From: Mangrovibrevibacter kandeliae
GTDB lineage: Bacteria > Pseudomonadota > Alphaproteobacteria > Rhizobiales > Rhizobiaceae
DNA length: 64,000 nt
Assembly: GCF_024519155.1 (NCBI RefSeq)
Contig: NZ_JANIFJ010000001.1
Span: 806,001 to 870,000, forward strand
Reading direction: 5' to 3'
Position numbers and translations under genes: made by a program. Below are positions 46,144 to 55,386 of the stretch, in pieces. Positions within the stretch are counted from its first letter, which is position 1. The number at the start of each line of letters is the position of its first letter. The notes below the pieces were generated by a model. It saw only the letters and a program-made list of their open reading frames with translations, was not told where the DNA came from and searched no databases.

Positions 46144-46215
46144 GACGCGAACTCCGGACTGCGGACGCAAGAGGCGAAACTAAGGCAAGTTTAAGAGCCC
46201 CGGTCAAAACGAAAA

Positions 46216-46239
46216 GAGCCCCGGCCGAGGCCGGGGCTC
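46216..46239 (-). terminator. Intrinsic terminator after rplI
   Basis: Eleven-base-pair GC-rich stem (GAGCCCCGGCC and GGCCGGGGCTC) with a minimal loop. On the minus strand it is followed by TTTTCGTTTT, so it ends transcripts of the rpsF-rpsR-DUF2232-rplI operon, whose last stop is 34 bases away. The plus side lacks a T run. Confidence 0.85.
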
Positions 46240-46272
46240 CAAAAATCCGCGCGAGCGTACGAGCGGGGTGTG

Positions 46273-46869
46273 TTATTCGGTCGCGGCTGCCGGTTCGGCC
46301 TCGCCGGCGGCCTCCGCATCCGCCTCGCCCTCATCCGCGACGTCCTCCGCCTCCTCCTCGTCGACGCCGTAGATCGCGTCGGCCGAGGTCAGGTCCTCGC
46401 CGCGCGCCTGGCGCTCGGCCTCGTCCGGCGAGCGGGCGATGTTGAACGCGATCTCGACCTCGACCTCGGCATGCAGCGCCACGACGACCGTGTGCAGGCC
46501 GATGGTCTTGATCGGCTGGTTCAGCTCGATCTCGTTGCGACCGACCTTGAAGCCTTCGCCCTTCAGGATCTCGGAGATGTCCCGGGTGGACACCGAGCCG
46601 TAGAGCTGACCGGTCTCGCCGGCCGAGCGGATGACCACGAAGGTCCTGCCGTTCAGCGTCTCGGCGACGCCCTGGGCCTGCGTGCGGCGCTCCTCGTTGC
46701 GGGCGAGGAGCTGCGCCTTCTGGGCCTCGAAGCGGGCGCGGTTGGCCTCGTTGGCGCGCAGCGCGCGACCGGTCGGCAGCAGGTAGTTGCGGGCGTAGCC
46801 GTCGCGCACCCGCACCGTCTCGCCCATCTGGCCGAGCTTGGAGACGCGTTCCAAAAGAATGACTTCCAT
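46273..46869 (-). CDS. rplI: 50S ribosomal protein L9
   Basis: Ribosomal protein L9, 198 residues. The N-terminal rRNA-binding domain has the signature [17 protein letters not shown]-like stretch [19 protein letters not shown] at 16-34, followed by a long connecting helix and the C-terminal domain. About 45 extra acidic residues (Glu/Ala/Asp-rich) extend the C-terminus, common in alphaproteobacteria. A good AAGGAAAGGAAG ribosome site precedes the ATG. Last gene of its operon. Confidence 0.97.
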   Translation of the reverse strand: MEVILLERVSKLGQMGETVRVRDGYARNYLLPTGRALRANEANRARFEAQKAQLLARNEERRTQAQGVAETLNGRTFVVIRSAGETGQLYGSVSTRDISEILKGEGFKVGRNEIELNQPIKTIGLHTVVVALHAEVEVEIAFNIARSPDEAERQARGEDLTSADAIYGVDEEEAEDVADEGEADAEAAGEAEPAAATE

Positions 46870-46896
46870 GACGTTCTTCCTTTCCTTGACGATAAT

Positions 46897-47844
46897 TCAG
46901 TGCCGCTTGCCGGCTCGCCGGACGCGTGCGGTTTCCATGATCCCGATCACCGTGAAGACGAGGATCGGAAAGGTGAGAAGGAGGATCGCCGCGTAGGCAG
47001 CGAAGAGGACGAGCCCCCGACCGGCACGACCGCGCGTGCGCCGGTGCATTGCGGCGAGCCCGACGAGCGTGAAGCCGGCGGTCAGTGCACCGGCGACCGC
47101 CGCCGCCACGGCGCCGATGAGACCGCCCTCCAGGCACAGAAGCGCGGCGACGGCCAGCAGGACGATCGCGATCCAGGGCAGGCCGGCCGATGCCGGCACG
47201 TCGTCCTTCGGACGCGGCAGGCGACCGGAGGCGCGTGTCACCGCGGCGCCGACATAGAGGTTGACGACATGCACCAGCACCAGCAGGGCCGGCTGGGCGA
47301 AGGGCACCAGCCGCACGACGAGCTGGCTGAGCTGCTGCAGCTGGGCATCCGTCAGCTCGGCCTGCATGCCCGCCTGCTGGCGGAGGGCATCGGACAGGGC
47401 GTCGTTCAGCGCCGCCGGGTCGAAATCTGCCAGCCAGCCGTAGAAGAGACACCCGAGCGTCACGGAGGCGATGACGGCGAAGAGGATACCGGGGAGCGGG
47501 TACCAGTCGAGCCGGGGCGACGGCATGTCGTTTGCCGGCTGCGCTGCGGCCGGACGCGCAAGGCCGCAGAAATGGCCGGCGACGGCGGCGGGCAGCGCGA
47601 TGGTGGCGATGATCGACAGGCCGCTCGCGGCATCCCCGAAGAGAGCGGCGATGGTCAGCCCCGCGAGCGCGGCGGCGGCGAAGCCCGCGACGCTGCCCCA
47701 TCCGAGACTGGCGATCACGATCGGCATCGGCGCGACCAGCGCCAGCCCGATGGCCGTCGCCGACTCGACAACGAGCCCGGCGAAGAGCAGGGCGGACGTG
47801 ACGCCCGCCACGAGCGCCACCAGAAGGGCGGAGGGTCTGATCAT
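46897..47844 (-). CDS. DUF2232 family membrane protein
   Basis: Polytopic membrane protein of 315 residues with about eight hydrophobic helices. It is a DUF2232 member, recognisable by its place between rpsR and rplI, where the family is conserved in alphaproteobacteria and, in a related form, in Firmicutes (YybS). Function is unknown. ATG 47844 follows AGGACAG; an in-frame start at 47967 would overlap the rpsR end and adds a non-membrane Arg/Pro-rich stretch. Confidence 0.8.
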   Translation of the reverse strand: MIRPSALLVALVAGVTSALLFAGLVVESATAIGLALVAPMPIVIASLGWGSVAGFAAAALAGLTIAALFGDAASGLSIIATIALPAAVAGHFCGLARPAAAQPANDMPSPRLDWYPLPGILFAVIASVTLGCLFYGWLADFDPAALNDALSDALRQQAGMQAELTDAQLQQLSQLVVRLVPFAQPALLVLVHVVNLYVGAAVTRASGRLPRPKDDVPASAGLPWIAIVLLAVAALLCLEGGLIGAVAAAVAGALTAGFTLVGLAAMHRRTRGRAGRGLVLFAAYAAILLLTFPILVFTVIGIMETARVRRAGKRH

Positions 47845-47963
47845 TCGCTGTCCTGCACGGGGGCAGTTAGAGGCGGGCTCGCCCCAACTCGGAAGTCTGT
47901 TCGATGCCGGCTCCGACCCGATCGGAGGGGCGATGCGGCGGGCCGGGGCCCGCCGCAGGCGTG

Positions 47964-48212
47964 TCACTTCACGACGTAGGGCAGGAGGCCGAGGAAGCGG
48001 GCGCGCTTGATGGCGCGCGCGAGCTCGCGCTGGTTCTTCTGCGACACGGCGGTGATGCGGGACGGCACGATCTTGCCGCGCTCGGAGATGTAGCGCTGCA
48101 GGAGGCGCGTGTCCTTGTAGTCGATCTTCGGCGATTCACCGCTGGAGAACGGGTCGGACTTGCGGCGGCGGTGGAACGGCCGGCGGGTGGGGAGCTGGGC
48201 GACATCGACCAT
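47964..48212 (-). CDS. rpsR: 30S ribosomal protein S18
   Basis: Ribosomal protein S18, 82 residues. The conserved core [29 protein letters not shown] is complete, ending with [14 protein letters not shown]. It pairs with S6, encoded 6 bases upstream, on the small subunit. Co-transcription of rpsF and rpsR is standard. Confidence 0.98.
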   Translation of the reverse strand: MVDVAQLPTRRPFHRRRKSDPFSSGESPKIDYKDTRLLQRYISERGKIVPSRITAVSQKNQRELARAIKRARFLGLLPYVVK

Positions 48213-48218
48213 GGCGGC

Positions 48219-48614
48219 TTACTCCGAATCGCGCGGACGGCGCGGGCGGTCGCCGCGGCCTTCGTCGTCACGGCCGCGCCGCGGACGATCGTCACGCTTC
48301 TGCATCATCACCGAGGGCGTCTCTTCGTGCTCCTCGACGCGGATCGTGATGTAGCGCAGGATGTCTTCGTTGAAGCGCATCTGCCGCTCCATCTCCTGGA
48401 TCGCCGCGGCCGGCGCCGAGATGTTCATCAGCGCGTAGTGCGCCTTGCGGTTCTTCTTGATGCGGTAGCTGAGGGTCTTCAGACCCCAGTTCTCGACCCG
48501 GCCGACACTGCCGCCATTGGCTTCGAGCAGCTCGCGGTACTGGTCCACGAGCTGATCGACCTGCTGGCCGCTGATGTCCTGGCGGGCGAGAAACACGTGC
48601 TCGTAGAGAGCCAT
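48219..48614 (-). CDS. rpsF: 30S ribosomal protein S6
   Basis: Ribosomal protein S6, 131 residues, first gene of the operon. Begins [15 protein letters not shown] and contains [27 protein letters not shown]. The C-terminus has an Arg/Asp-rich tail of about 30 residues. A hairpin GGCCCG-AG-CGGGCC in its leader (48682-48695) may belong to an S6:S18 feedback element, but I cannot confirm the motif. Confidence 0.97.
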   Translation of the reverse strand: MALYEHVFLARQDISGQQVDQLVDQYRELLEANGGSVGRVENWGLKTLSYRIKKNRKAHYALMNISAPAAAIQEMERQMRFNEDILRYITIRVEEHEETPSVMMQKRDDRPRRGRDDEGRGDRPRRPRDSE

Positions 48615-49078
48615 AGAGTTCGCCTTTCCGTTTCACTTCGCATCGTCCGGCCCAGCGGCTAAGCCTCTGCGACTCTCCGGTGGCCCGAGCGGGCCGTCGA
48701 TGGAAAGGCGCGTCCTAGAGACGGTCGAGAGCGGGAACACGGGAAGCAGATGCGCTGCCGCATCATGCGCCGGAGAACCGGCCGCCTTCCGTTCAGCCCC
48801 CAGCAGGACCGGACAATGAGGGCGCCACATAGACGATTTCGCTCGCCGGCACAAGGCGCGCGAGCCGGACCTATCGGCGAGGCAAGCGCTGCCGGCTGGG
48901 CCCTCGGCGCGCTCCGCGGTCGGAGTGCCGCTCCGGTAGCGGTCGCAGGGTGACAGGTGCGGTGCCTCCCCGCAGCGTCAGGCCTCATCGGCGCTTCCGA
49001 TGGCGGCATCGGTTGCTTCCGTTTTCGCCGCGCCGGCACTCCTGCGAACGTGCGGGCGTCTCGAAGGAGCGAAAGACG
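48615..49078. other. rpsF leader and spacer, no gene recognised
   Basis: A 464-base stretch between the divergent rpsF and the SDR gene. It contains the rpsF leader with the perfect hairpin GGCCCG-AG-CGGGCC at 48682-48695 and the ribosome site AAGGAG of the SDR at 49064-49069. Short open frames in the middle have no recognisable features. Confidence 0.5.
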
Positions 49079-49812
49079 ATGGGCGAACATGAAACGGCCG
49101 GCGCGTCCTCATCATTGGCGGCAGCTCCGGCATGGGGCTCGCGCTGGCGCAAAAGCTGAGCCGGGCCGGCGATCACGTCACCGTCGTCGGGCGTGATCCG
49201 GAGAAGCTTCAGCGCGTGCGGGCGGACTGCGCGGGGCCGGACCGGCCCGCGACGATCGTCACCGACATCACGATCGAGCAGGAGGTCGAGGCGTTGTTCG
49301 CGCGTTGCAGCCAGCTCGATCACATCGTCTGCACGGCAGCCGAGTTCACCGGCGCCTACGCGCGTCTTCCCGCACTCGATCTCGCCGCCGCCAGACGGGC
49401 CATCGAGAGCAAGATTGTCGGCCCCATCCACATCGCCAAGCACGGTGCTCCGACCCTCGCCACCGGTGGATCACTGACCTTCGTGTCCGGGATCGCCGCC
49501 TACCGGCCGATGCCGCGGGGCACAGTGGTCGCGACCATCAACGCGGCGCTTGAGGGTCTCGTGCGGGCGCTGGCGGTGGAACTGGCGCCGATCCGCGTGA
49601 ATGCGGTTTCGCCGGGTTGGGTCGACACCCCCATCTGGCAGGTGGTCGCGGGCGAGGGAAAGGCGGAGGTCCTGGACGGGATGGCGGCGCGGCTGCCGGT
49701 CGGGCGGGTGGGGCGGCCGGAGGACATTGCGGACGCGCTCGCCTTCGTCATCGGCAACGGCTTCACGACGGGCACGGTGCTGCACGTGGAGGGCGGACAC
49801 CGCCTCGTTTGA
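49079..49812 (+). pseudogene. SDR-family gene with a start-proximal frameshift and no catalytic YxxxK
   Basis: The SDR frame is open from 49093 to 49812. Its cofactor loop, VLIIGGSSGMG, lies upstream of the first in-frame ATG (49132), and an in-frame stop occurs at 49090. A good ribosome site (AAGGAG, 49064-49069) is set for ATG 49079, which is in another frame; adding one A to the AAA run at 49092-49094 would join the two and give MGEHENGRRVLIIGG. So the gene is frameshifted, by mutation or sequencing error. In addition, the catalytic YxxxK is replaced: the aligned stretch reads TVVATINAALEGL, with Val and Asn in place of Tyr and Lys. The remaining fold (AVELAPIRVNAVSPGWVDTP) is intact. Confidence 0.65.
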
Positions 49813-50701
49813 GAGAGTTCCGGGCATCGGACATGAGGGCCAGGAAGAGCGCGAGACCCGGCGGCTGGACGCGGCGCCGGCGCCAGATCATGTCGAGCGT
49901 CGCCACGGTCTCGTGGCGGGGCCATCGGTGCTGGGTGAGCGCACCGGACTCCAGCTTCCGGCTGGCGGCCAGTCGCGGGACGAGGGCGTAGCCGCTGCCC
50001 GCTTCGACGAGCCGCACGATGGCACCGATGCTGCCGAGTTCGGCGACGGGTCGCGGGGGCTCCGAGCCGGCCTGCCGCCACGCCTCGTCGAAGAGGTGGC
50101 GGTAGACGCAGCCCGGTTCGGTCGCAACGAAGGGCATGGTGGCCAGCGCGCCGGGATGCGGAAGCGCTGCCGCGTCCTCCGTCGCAGGCGGGCCGATCAG
50201 GATCAGCGGCTCGGTGGCGTAGACGCGGCGAAGCAGCTGTCCGTCCAAGGCGCCGCGGCGAAAGCAGAAGGCCACGTCGATCCTGCCGTCGCGCAGGCGC
50301 TGCAGCAAGTCCGCGCTGCCCGCGACCTCGACCCGCAATCGAAGCTCCGGATGCTCGCGTCTGAGGCTGGCGAGCGGCGACGGGAGAAGCTCGGACGCGA
50401 TCGTTTCGAGGGCACCGATGGTCACGTGCTGCTCGAGCGAGCGGCGAGCGAGGGCAACGCCGTCGCGGGCGGCATCGAGGGCCGCGAGAACCTGCTGCGC
50501 GGGCGCGACCAACGCCTCCCCGGCGGCCGTCAACTGCAGGCCCTGCCTCGAACGCAGGAAAAGGGCTGTCCCGAGTTCATCCTCCAGACACTGCATCTGG
50601 TCGCTGACGCTGGACTGGGCAAGGTGAAGCTCACGCGCTGCCCGGGTGAAGCTCCGGCAGTTTGCGACATGCAGGAAGGTTCTCAGAAAGCGCGGGTTCA
50701 T
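49763..50701 (-). CDS. LysR-family transcriptional regulator
   Basis: Regulator of 312 residues with the N-terminal LysR helix-turn-helix FTRAARELHLAQSSVSDQMQCLEDELG (about 18-44) and a periplasmic-binding-like effector domain from about 90 to 290. The 3' end overlaps the convergent SDR gene by 50 bases, so its last 16 codons are shared. LysR proteins usually control a neighbour; the damaged SDR is the natural candidate, although it is convergent rather than divergent. Effector unknown. Confidence 0.88.
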   Translation of the reverse strand: MNPRFLRTFLHVANCRSFTRAARELHLAQSSVSDQMQCLEDELGTALFLRSRQGLQLTAAGEALVAPAQQVLAALDAARDGVALARRSLEQHVTIGALETIASELLPSPLASLRREHPELRLRVEVAGSADLLQRLRDGRIDVAFCFRRGALDGQLLRRVYATEPLILIGPPATEDAAALPHPGALATMPFVATEPGCVYRHLFDEAWRQAGSEPPRPVAELGSIGAIVRLVEAGSGYALVPRLAASRKLESGALTQHRWPRHETVATLDMIWRRRRVQPPGLALFLALMSDARNSLKRGGVRPPRAAPCPS

Positions 50702-50817
50702 GCCGCTCTTGTAATCCGTGTCGCTCGATGTCGCAGCGGTGTTTCACCTGGCACAGAGACTTCCGCTTTCGCTTGGCGCCGTCGTGCCGAGGCGGCTGGT
50801 GGCGTGCCCTCGACCGC

Positions 50818-53280
50818 TCAGGCGATGTCGCGCGCCCGCAGGAGCCGGCGAGCGGCCTGGATGCGGCCCTCGCTGCGCAGCCGGCCGAGGGCGATCTCGG
50901 CCGTGTCCGGCGCGCCGGCGTAATAGCCCTGGGCGTCGATGCGGCCGATCGCGTGCAATTGCTTCCACTGCTCGGCGGTCTCCACGCCCTTGACGGTCAT
51001 GCTGAGGCCGAGCCGGCCGCACAGGTGCCAGATCGAGGCAACGATCGCCTGCGCGCTCTCTTCCCGGCCGAGGGTCGCGGTCAGCGCCCGGTCGATCTTC
51101 AGGCGGCTGATCGGAAGTTCCTGGATGTAGACGAGGCTGCTCTGTCCGCTCCCGTAGTCGTCGATGGCGATCCGTACGCCGAGGGTGTGAATTTCGCGCA
51201 GCGCGCGCACGATGTCGGCGATCTGGCCCGCCGTCGTTCGCTCGCTGATCTCGACCTGCAGGAGGTTGCCCGGCACGCCGTGTTCGGCGAGCACATCCCG
51301 CAGCCACCCGACGACGTCGCCGCCCGCGAGCGTCATCGCCGACAGGTTGATCGAGATGCGCGTCTCCTCGCAGCCGGCCTCGCGGAAGGCGGCGATCTGG
51401 GCGACGGCGTTCCGGATGACCCAGAGATCGATCAAGCCGATGAGGCCGCTCGCCTCGGCGAGCGGGATCAGGACCGCCGGCGGCACCTCGCGACCGAGAC
51501 GCTTGTTGTGCCAGCGCAGGAGCGCCTCCCAGCCGATCGTGCTGTCGCGGTTGAGGTCGATCTCCGGCTGGTAGGCGAGGCTGAAGTCGCCGCGCGCGAC
51601 GGCGATCGCGAGGTCGGTCTGCAGCCGGCGGCGTTCGACGAGTTCGCTTTCCTGCTCCGGATCGAAGCAGGCGACGCCGCGCCGTCCGTTGCGCTTGACC
51701 TGGTAAAGCGCGATGTCGGCGGCGCGCTGAAGCTGTTCACCGGTCGAGCCGTCGAGCGGCATGGAGGCGATGCCGGCGGAGCAACCGATGGACAGGGCGT
51801 CTTCGTCGACTTCGAAGATGTCGCAGAGGCGGGCGACGATGCGGCGCGCCGTCTCGATTGCGTCGCGGCGCGAGCCGTTGCGCAGGATCACCGCGAACTC
51901 GTCGCCGCCGAGGCGGAAGATGTCCGGTGTTTCGGCGGTGGCGCGCAGCCGTGCGGCCACCTCGCGCAGCAGCGCGTCGCCGACCGCATGGCCGTGCTCG
52001 TCGTTGATCCCCTTGAAGTGGTCGAGATCGAGCGCAACGAGGTGAACTTGGCTCGGGTTGGCCTCGGCGGCCTTCTCGATCTCCTCCCAGGTCATGGCGA
52101 AGAGCGACCGGTTGCCGAGCCCGGTCAGCGGATCGTGCCGGGCGAGATGCTCGATCCGGCTGCGCGCTTCGTTCAGCGCGGTCACGTCGGCAAAGGTCAG
52201 GATGCGGGTCAGGCTGTCGCCGCGGCCGACCGGTTCCGAGACCGAGACGATGACCTGGCGGTCGCCGTGACTGCGGCGGATCTCGGCCTCGAAGCGGCCG
52301 CTGCTTTCGAGGTGAAAGGCGAGCGGCCGGCCGTCCAGCGGCACCACCTGTGCAAGAAGGTCGATCGTCTGGGCCCGGCGATCGAAAAGGATCGTGGTGG
52401 CGGCGTTGGCAAAGACGACGCGGCCGCTCTGGTCGATCTTCGCGATGCCGGTCGGCGCGGTCTCGACCAGCGCTTCGTATTCCGCGCGGCTGTCCTCGAG
52501 CGACTGCTGGAAGGCGATGGTCTCGCTCATGTCGACATAGAAGGCGAGCGAGCCGGAACTGCCCGGCCGCGGGTAGGACGAGTGCATCACCCAGCGCCCG
52601 GACGGTCGGCGCGCCAGCACCTGCACGCGCCGCCCGTCGGCCGCCCGTTCCATGTAGTCGTCCGGATCGAAGCGCTCCGGATGGTCGCCGCGCTCCTGGC
52701 ACAGCTGGATGACCTCGCGCCGCCGCCGCCCGGGGCGCAGGAAGTCGTCGGGCAGCTCCAGCAGGCGCGCCGCCTTGCCGTTGCAGAGGCGAACGACGTC
52801 CTCGCCATTGGCGTCCCTGTCGTAGAGGACGACGCCCTCCTCGACATGCTCGAGCGTCTCGAGCAGCAGGTCGTGGCCCTCGTCGTCGCGCCCTGTGCCG
52901 CCGATGAGCGGCAGGAGCTCGATCTCCATCAGGCGCTGCTGGCTGCCGAGTTCGAAGACGCGGATGCGCGCGAGCTCGCGGCCCATGCGCAGGTCGAAGT
53001 CGCCGGAGCCGACGGCGACGCCGCTGGCGACCCGCCGCACCTCGTCGGCCCAGATCCGGTCCGGACTGTGGCCGAAGACGCTGGCCGCGATCCGCTTCAG
53101 AAGCGACTCGATGGCCAGCGGCGTCCCGCCGTCCGGGCTGTCGGGTCCGAGCAGACCGGCCGCCTTGCGATTGGCGTAGAGGAGCGTGCCGTCGCGCCCG
53201 ACTGCGAATTGCGCCTTGGTCGAGCCGTCGAGGAGGGAGCGCAGGTCCGGCGACGGCAAGGTCATGGTCATGCTGTCCAT
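50818..53280 (-). CDS. PAS-GGDEF-EAL cyclic-di-GMP signalling protein
   Basis: Soluble protein of 820 residues. PAS-like regions occupy about 20-120, 140-255 and 265-365. The GGDEF domain follows with an intact active site GGDEF at 458-462 but no inhibitory RxxD site. The EAL domain has Glu585 (EAL), Asn645, Glu677, Asp707-Asp708, Lys728 and Gln784, all expected for a phosphodiesterase; but at the conserved EGVE motif the first Glu is Lys764 (VKGVET). That residue helps catalysis in RocR-type enzymes, so phosphodiesterase activity may be lost and the protein may act mainly as a cyclase or sensor. No membrane helix. Signal input unknown. Confidence 0.9.
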   Translation of the reverse strand: MDSMTMTLPSPDLRSLLDGSTKAQFAVGRDGTLLYANRKAAGLLGPDSPDGGTPLAIESLLKRIAASVFGHSPDRIWADEVRRVASGVAVGSGDFDLRMGRELARIRVFELGSQQRLMEIELLPLIGGTGRDDEGHDLLLETLEHVEEGVVLYDRDANGEDVVRLCNGKAARLLELPDDFLRPGRRRREVIQLCQERGDHPERFDPDDYMERAADGRRVQVLARRPSGRWVMHSSYPRPGSSGSLAFYVDMSETIAFQQSLEDSRAEYEALVETAPTGIAKIDQSGRVVFANAATTILFDRRAQTIDLLAQVVPLDGRPLAFHLESSGRFEAEIRRSHGDRQVIVSVSEPVGRGDSLTRILTFADVTALNEARSRIEHLARHDPLTGLGNRSLFAMTWEEIEKAAEANPSQVHLVALDLDHFKGINDEHGHAVGDALLREVAARLRATAETPDIFRLGGDEFAVILRNGSRRDAIETARRIVARLCDIFEVDEDALSIGCSAGIASMPLDGSTGEQLQRAADIALYQVKRNGRRGVACFDPEQESELVERRRLQTDLAIAVARGDFSLAYQPEIDLNRDSTIGWEALLRWHNKRLGREVPPAVLIPLAEASGLIGLIDLWVIRNAVAQIAAFREAGCEETRISINLSAMTLAGGDVVGWLRDVLAEHGVPGNLLQVEISERTTAGQIADIVRALREIHTLGVRIAIDDYGSGQSSLVYIQELPISRLKIDRALTATLGREESAQAIVASIWHLCGRLGLSMTVKGVETAEQWKQLHAIGRIDAQGYYAGAPDTAEIALGRLRSEGRIQAARRLLRARDIA

Positions 53281-53503
53281 TTCCGGGGCTCCGTTGCCCG
53301 CCGAACTCCTGCATTGCGCAGCTGTGCCTCTGCAACCTCTAGCATCTATGATCTTTCGCTCTCCTTAAGCGCGGCCAACAAAACGCAATGCAGATATTCA
53401 CCCGCCGAGCGATGCCTCCTTGTCCTGCAGCCGCCCTTGACACTCGCGACCGCGACAACCATTGCAGCGTTCTGCGGCGATCGAACGCACGAACCGAGGT
53501 GGA

Positions 53504-54439
53504 ATGACCTTCGCATTGATGTTTCCGGGCCAGGGCAGCCAGGCCGTCGGCATGGGCCGCGAACTCGCCGCGGCCTCCGCCGCTGCGCGGCGCGTCTTCG
53601 AGGAGGTCGACGAGGCGCTCGGCGAGCCGCTCTCGACGCTGATCTGGGACGGGCCCGAGGATCGGCTGACACTGACTTCGAACGCGCAGCCGGCGCTGAT
53701 GGCGGTGTCGCTGGCGACGATCCGCGCGATGCAGGAGCGTGGGTTCCAGCTGTCTGCCGCGGCCTATGTCGCAGGGCACTCGCTCGGCGAATATTCCGCG
53801 TTGGCCGCTGCCGGCGCGCTTACGGTGCGCGATGCGGCCCGGCTTTTGCGCACCCGCGGCGACGCGATGCAGGCGGCGGTCCCGCCGGGCGAGGGCGCGA
53901 TGGCCGCGCTCATCGGGCTCGAGACGGATGCGGTGGCGGCGCTCTGCGCGGAAGCCGCTGGCGACGGCGTCTGCGAGATCGCCAACGACAATGGCGGTGG
54001 CCAGCTGGTGATCTCCGGCACCGCGCCGGCGGTCGCCCGTGCGATGGCGCTCGCTGGCGATCGCGGCGCCAAGCGGGCGATCCCGCTGCCGGTGTCGGCG
54101 CCGTTCCACTCCTCGCTGATGCAGCCGGCGGCCGAGCGGATGGCCGAGGCGCTCGCCGGAGCCGAGATCCGTGCGCCGGAGGTGCCGCTCGTCGCCAACG
54201 TGCTGGCGCAGCCGGTAACCGCGCCGGACGAGATTCGCCGCCGCCTGGTCGAGCAGGTGACGGGCCAGGTGCGCTGGCGCGAAACCGTGGAGTTCCTCGC
54301 CGCCGCCGGCGTCGACACGCTGATCGAGGTCGGCAGCGGCAAGGTGCTGGCGGGCCTGGCCAGGCGGATCGACCGCAACCTGAAGACGCACTCGCTCGGC
54401 ACGCCTGCCGATCTCGACGCGGCGCCCTGGAACGGGTGA
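53504..54439 (+). CDS. fabD: Malonyl-CoA:ACP transacylase
   Basis: Loads malonyl groups onto ACP for fatty-acid synthesis, 311 residues. The nucleophile is Ser93 in GHSLGEYSAL and the catalytic His is His202 in PFHSSLM. N-terminal FPGQGSQ is conserved. ATG 53504 follows GAGGTGGA. It heads the fab cluster on the plus strand; the following gene is 58 bases away. Confidence 0.96.
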   Translation: MTFALMFPGQGSQAVGMGRELAAASAAARRVFEEVDEALGEPLSTLIWDGPEDRLTLTSNAQPALMAVSLATIRAMQERGFQLSAAAYVAGHSLGEYSALAAAGALTVRDAARLLRTRGDAMQAAVPPGEGAMAALIGLETDAVAALCAEAAGDGVCEIANDNGGGQLVISGTAPAVARAMALAGDRGAKRAIPLPVSAPFHSSLMQPAAERMAEALAGAEIRAPEVPLVANVLAQPVTAPDEIRRRLVEQVTGQVRWRETVEFLAAAGVDTLIEVGSGKVLAGLARRIDRNLKTHSLGTPADLDAAPWNG

Positions 54440-54497
54440 CCGCAATCGGCGGCCGGCAGCCGATCGGCCGCCCTTCGTGTTGTTGGAGACCAGACCC

Positions 54498-55235
54498 ATG
54501 TTCGACCTCACCGGCCGCAAGGCCCTCGTGACCGGCGCCAGTGGCGGCATCGGCGAGGGCATCGCCCGCGCGCTGCACGCGCGGGGCGCCATCGTCGGCC
54601 TGCACGGGACCCGGCGCGACGCGCTGGAGGCTGTGGCCGCTTCGCTGGGCGAACGGGCCCATGTGCTGCCGGCCAATCTGTCCTTGCGCGAGGACCAGAG
54701 CGCGCTCGCCGCAGCCGCGGACGCGGCGCTCGGCGGCGTCGACATCCTCGTCAACAACGCGGGCATCACCCGCGACGGCCTGTTCGTGCGGATGTCCGAC
54801 GAGGATTGGGATGCGGTGCTGGAGGTCGATCTGACGGCGGTCTTCCGCCTGACGCGCGCCTTCACCCATCAGATGATGCGCCGCCGCTATGGCCGCATCG
54901 TCAACATCACCTCGATCGTCGGCGTCACCGGCAATCCCGGCCAGACCAACTACTGCGCGGCCAAGGCCGGCATCATCGGCTTTTCCAAGTCACTGGCGCA
55001 GGAGATCGCCTCGCGCAACGTCACCGTGAACTGCATCGCACCGGGCTTCATCGCGACGGCGATGACCGACAAGCTCAACGATAAGCAGAAGGAGACGATC
55101 ATGGGGGCGATCCCGATGAAGCGCATGGGCGGCGTGGAGGATATCGCCGCCGCTGCCGTCTATCTGGCGTCGGAGGAGGCGGCGTACGTGACCGGCCAGA
55201 CGCTGCACGTCAATGGCGGCATGGCCATGATCTGA
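54498..55235 (+). CDS. fabG: 3-oxoacyl-ACP reductase
   Basis: NADPH-dependent reductase of the fatty-acid elongation cycle, 245 residues. TGASGGIG at 12-19, NNAG at 86-89, and the triad Ser139, Tyr152 and Lys156. The C-terminus TGQTLHVNGGMAMI is characteristic of FabG. ATG 54498 follows GGAGAC; an earlier in-frame start would be in the fabD spacer. Its position between fabD and acpP confirms the role among many SDR proteins. Confidence 0.96.
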   Translation: MFDLTGRKALVTGASGGIGEGIARALHARGAIVGLHGTRRDALEAVAASLGERAHVLPANLSLREDQSALAAAADAALGGVDILVNNAGITRDGLFVRMSDEDWDAVLEVDLTAVFRLTRAFTHQMMRRRYGRIVNITSIVGVTGNPGQTNYCAAKAGIIGFSKSLAQEIASRNVTVNCIAPGFIATAMTDKLNDKQKETIMGAIPMKRMGGVEDIAAAAVYLASEEAAYVTGQTLHVNGGMAMI

Positions 55236-55386
55236 CCCGCGGGCCGCGCCTTCCGCCGCCCCGAAAGCGGTGGAAAAGACGCGGCGCGGGGAACGGCTTG
55301 CGGGAGGCGCAATGCCACGACAGCTTGATCAAACGTCTTCGCGCGTCTAACGAGAGCGACGAAGCCAATCCGGTAGAGGACAAACA

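Noticed and set aside
50662-54531. A 1,289-codon open frame on the plus strand
   Set aside because: It is antisense to the LysR start and the GGDEF-EAL gene and runs out of frame through fabD; no domain or start signal supports it.
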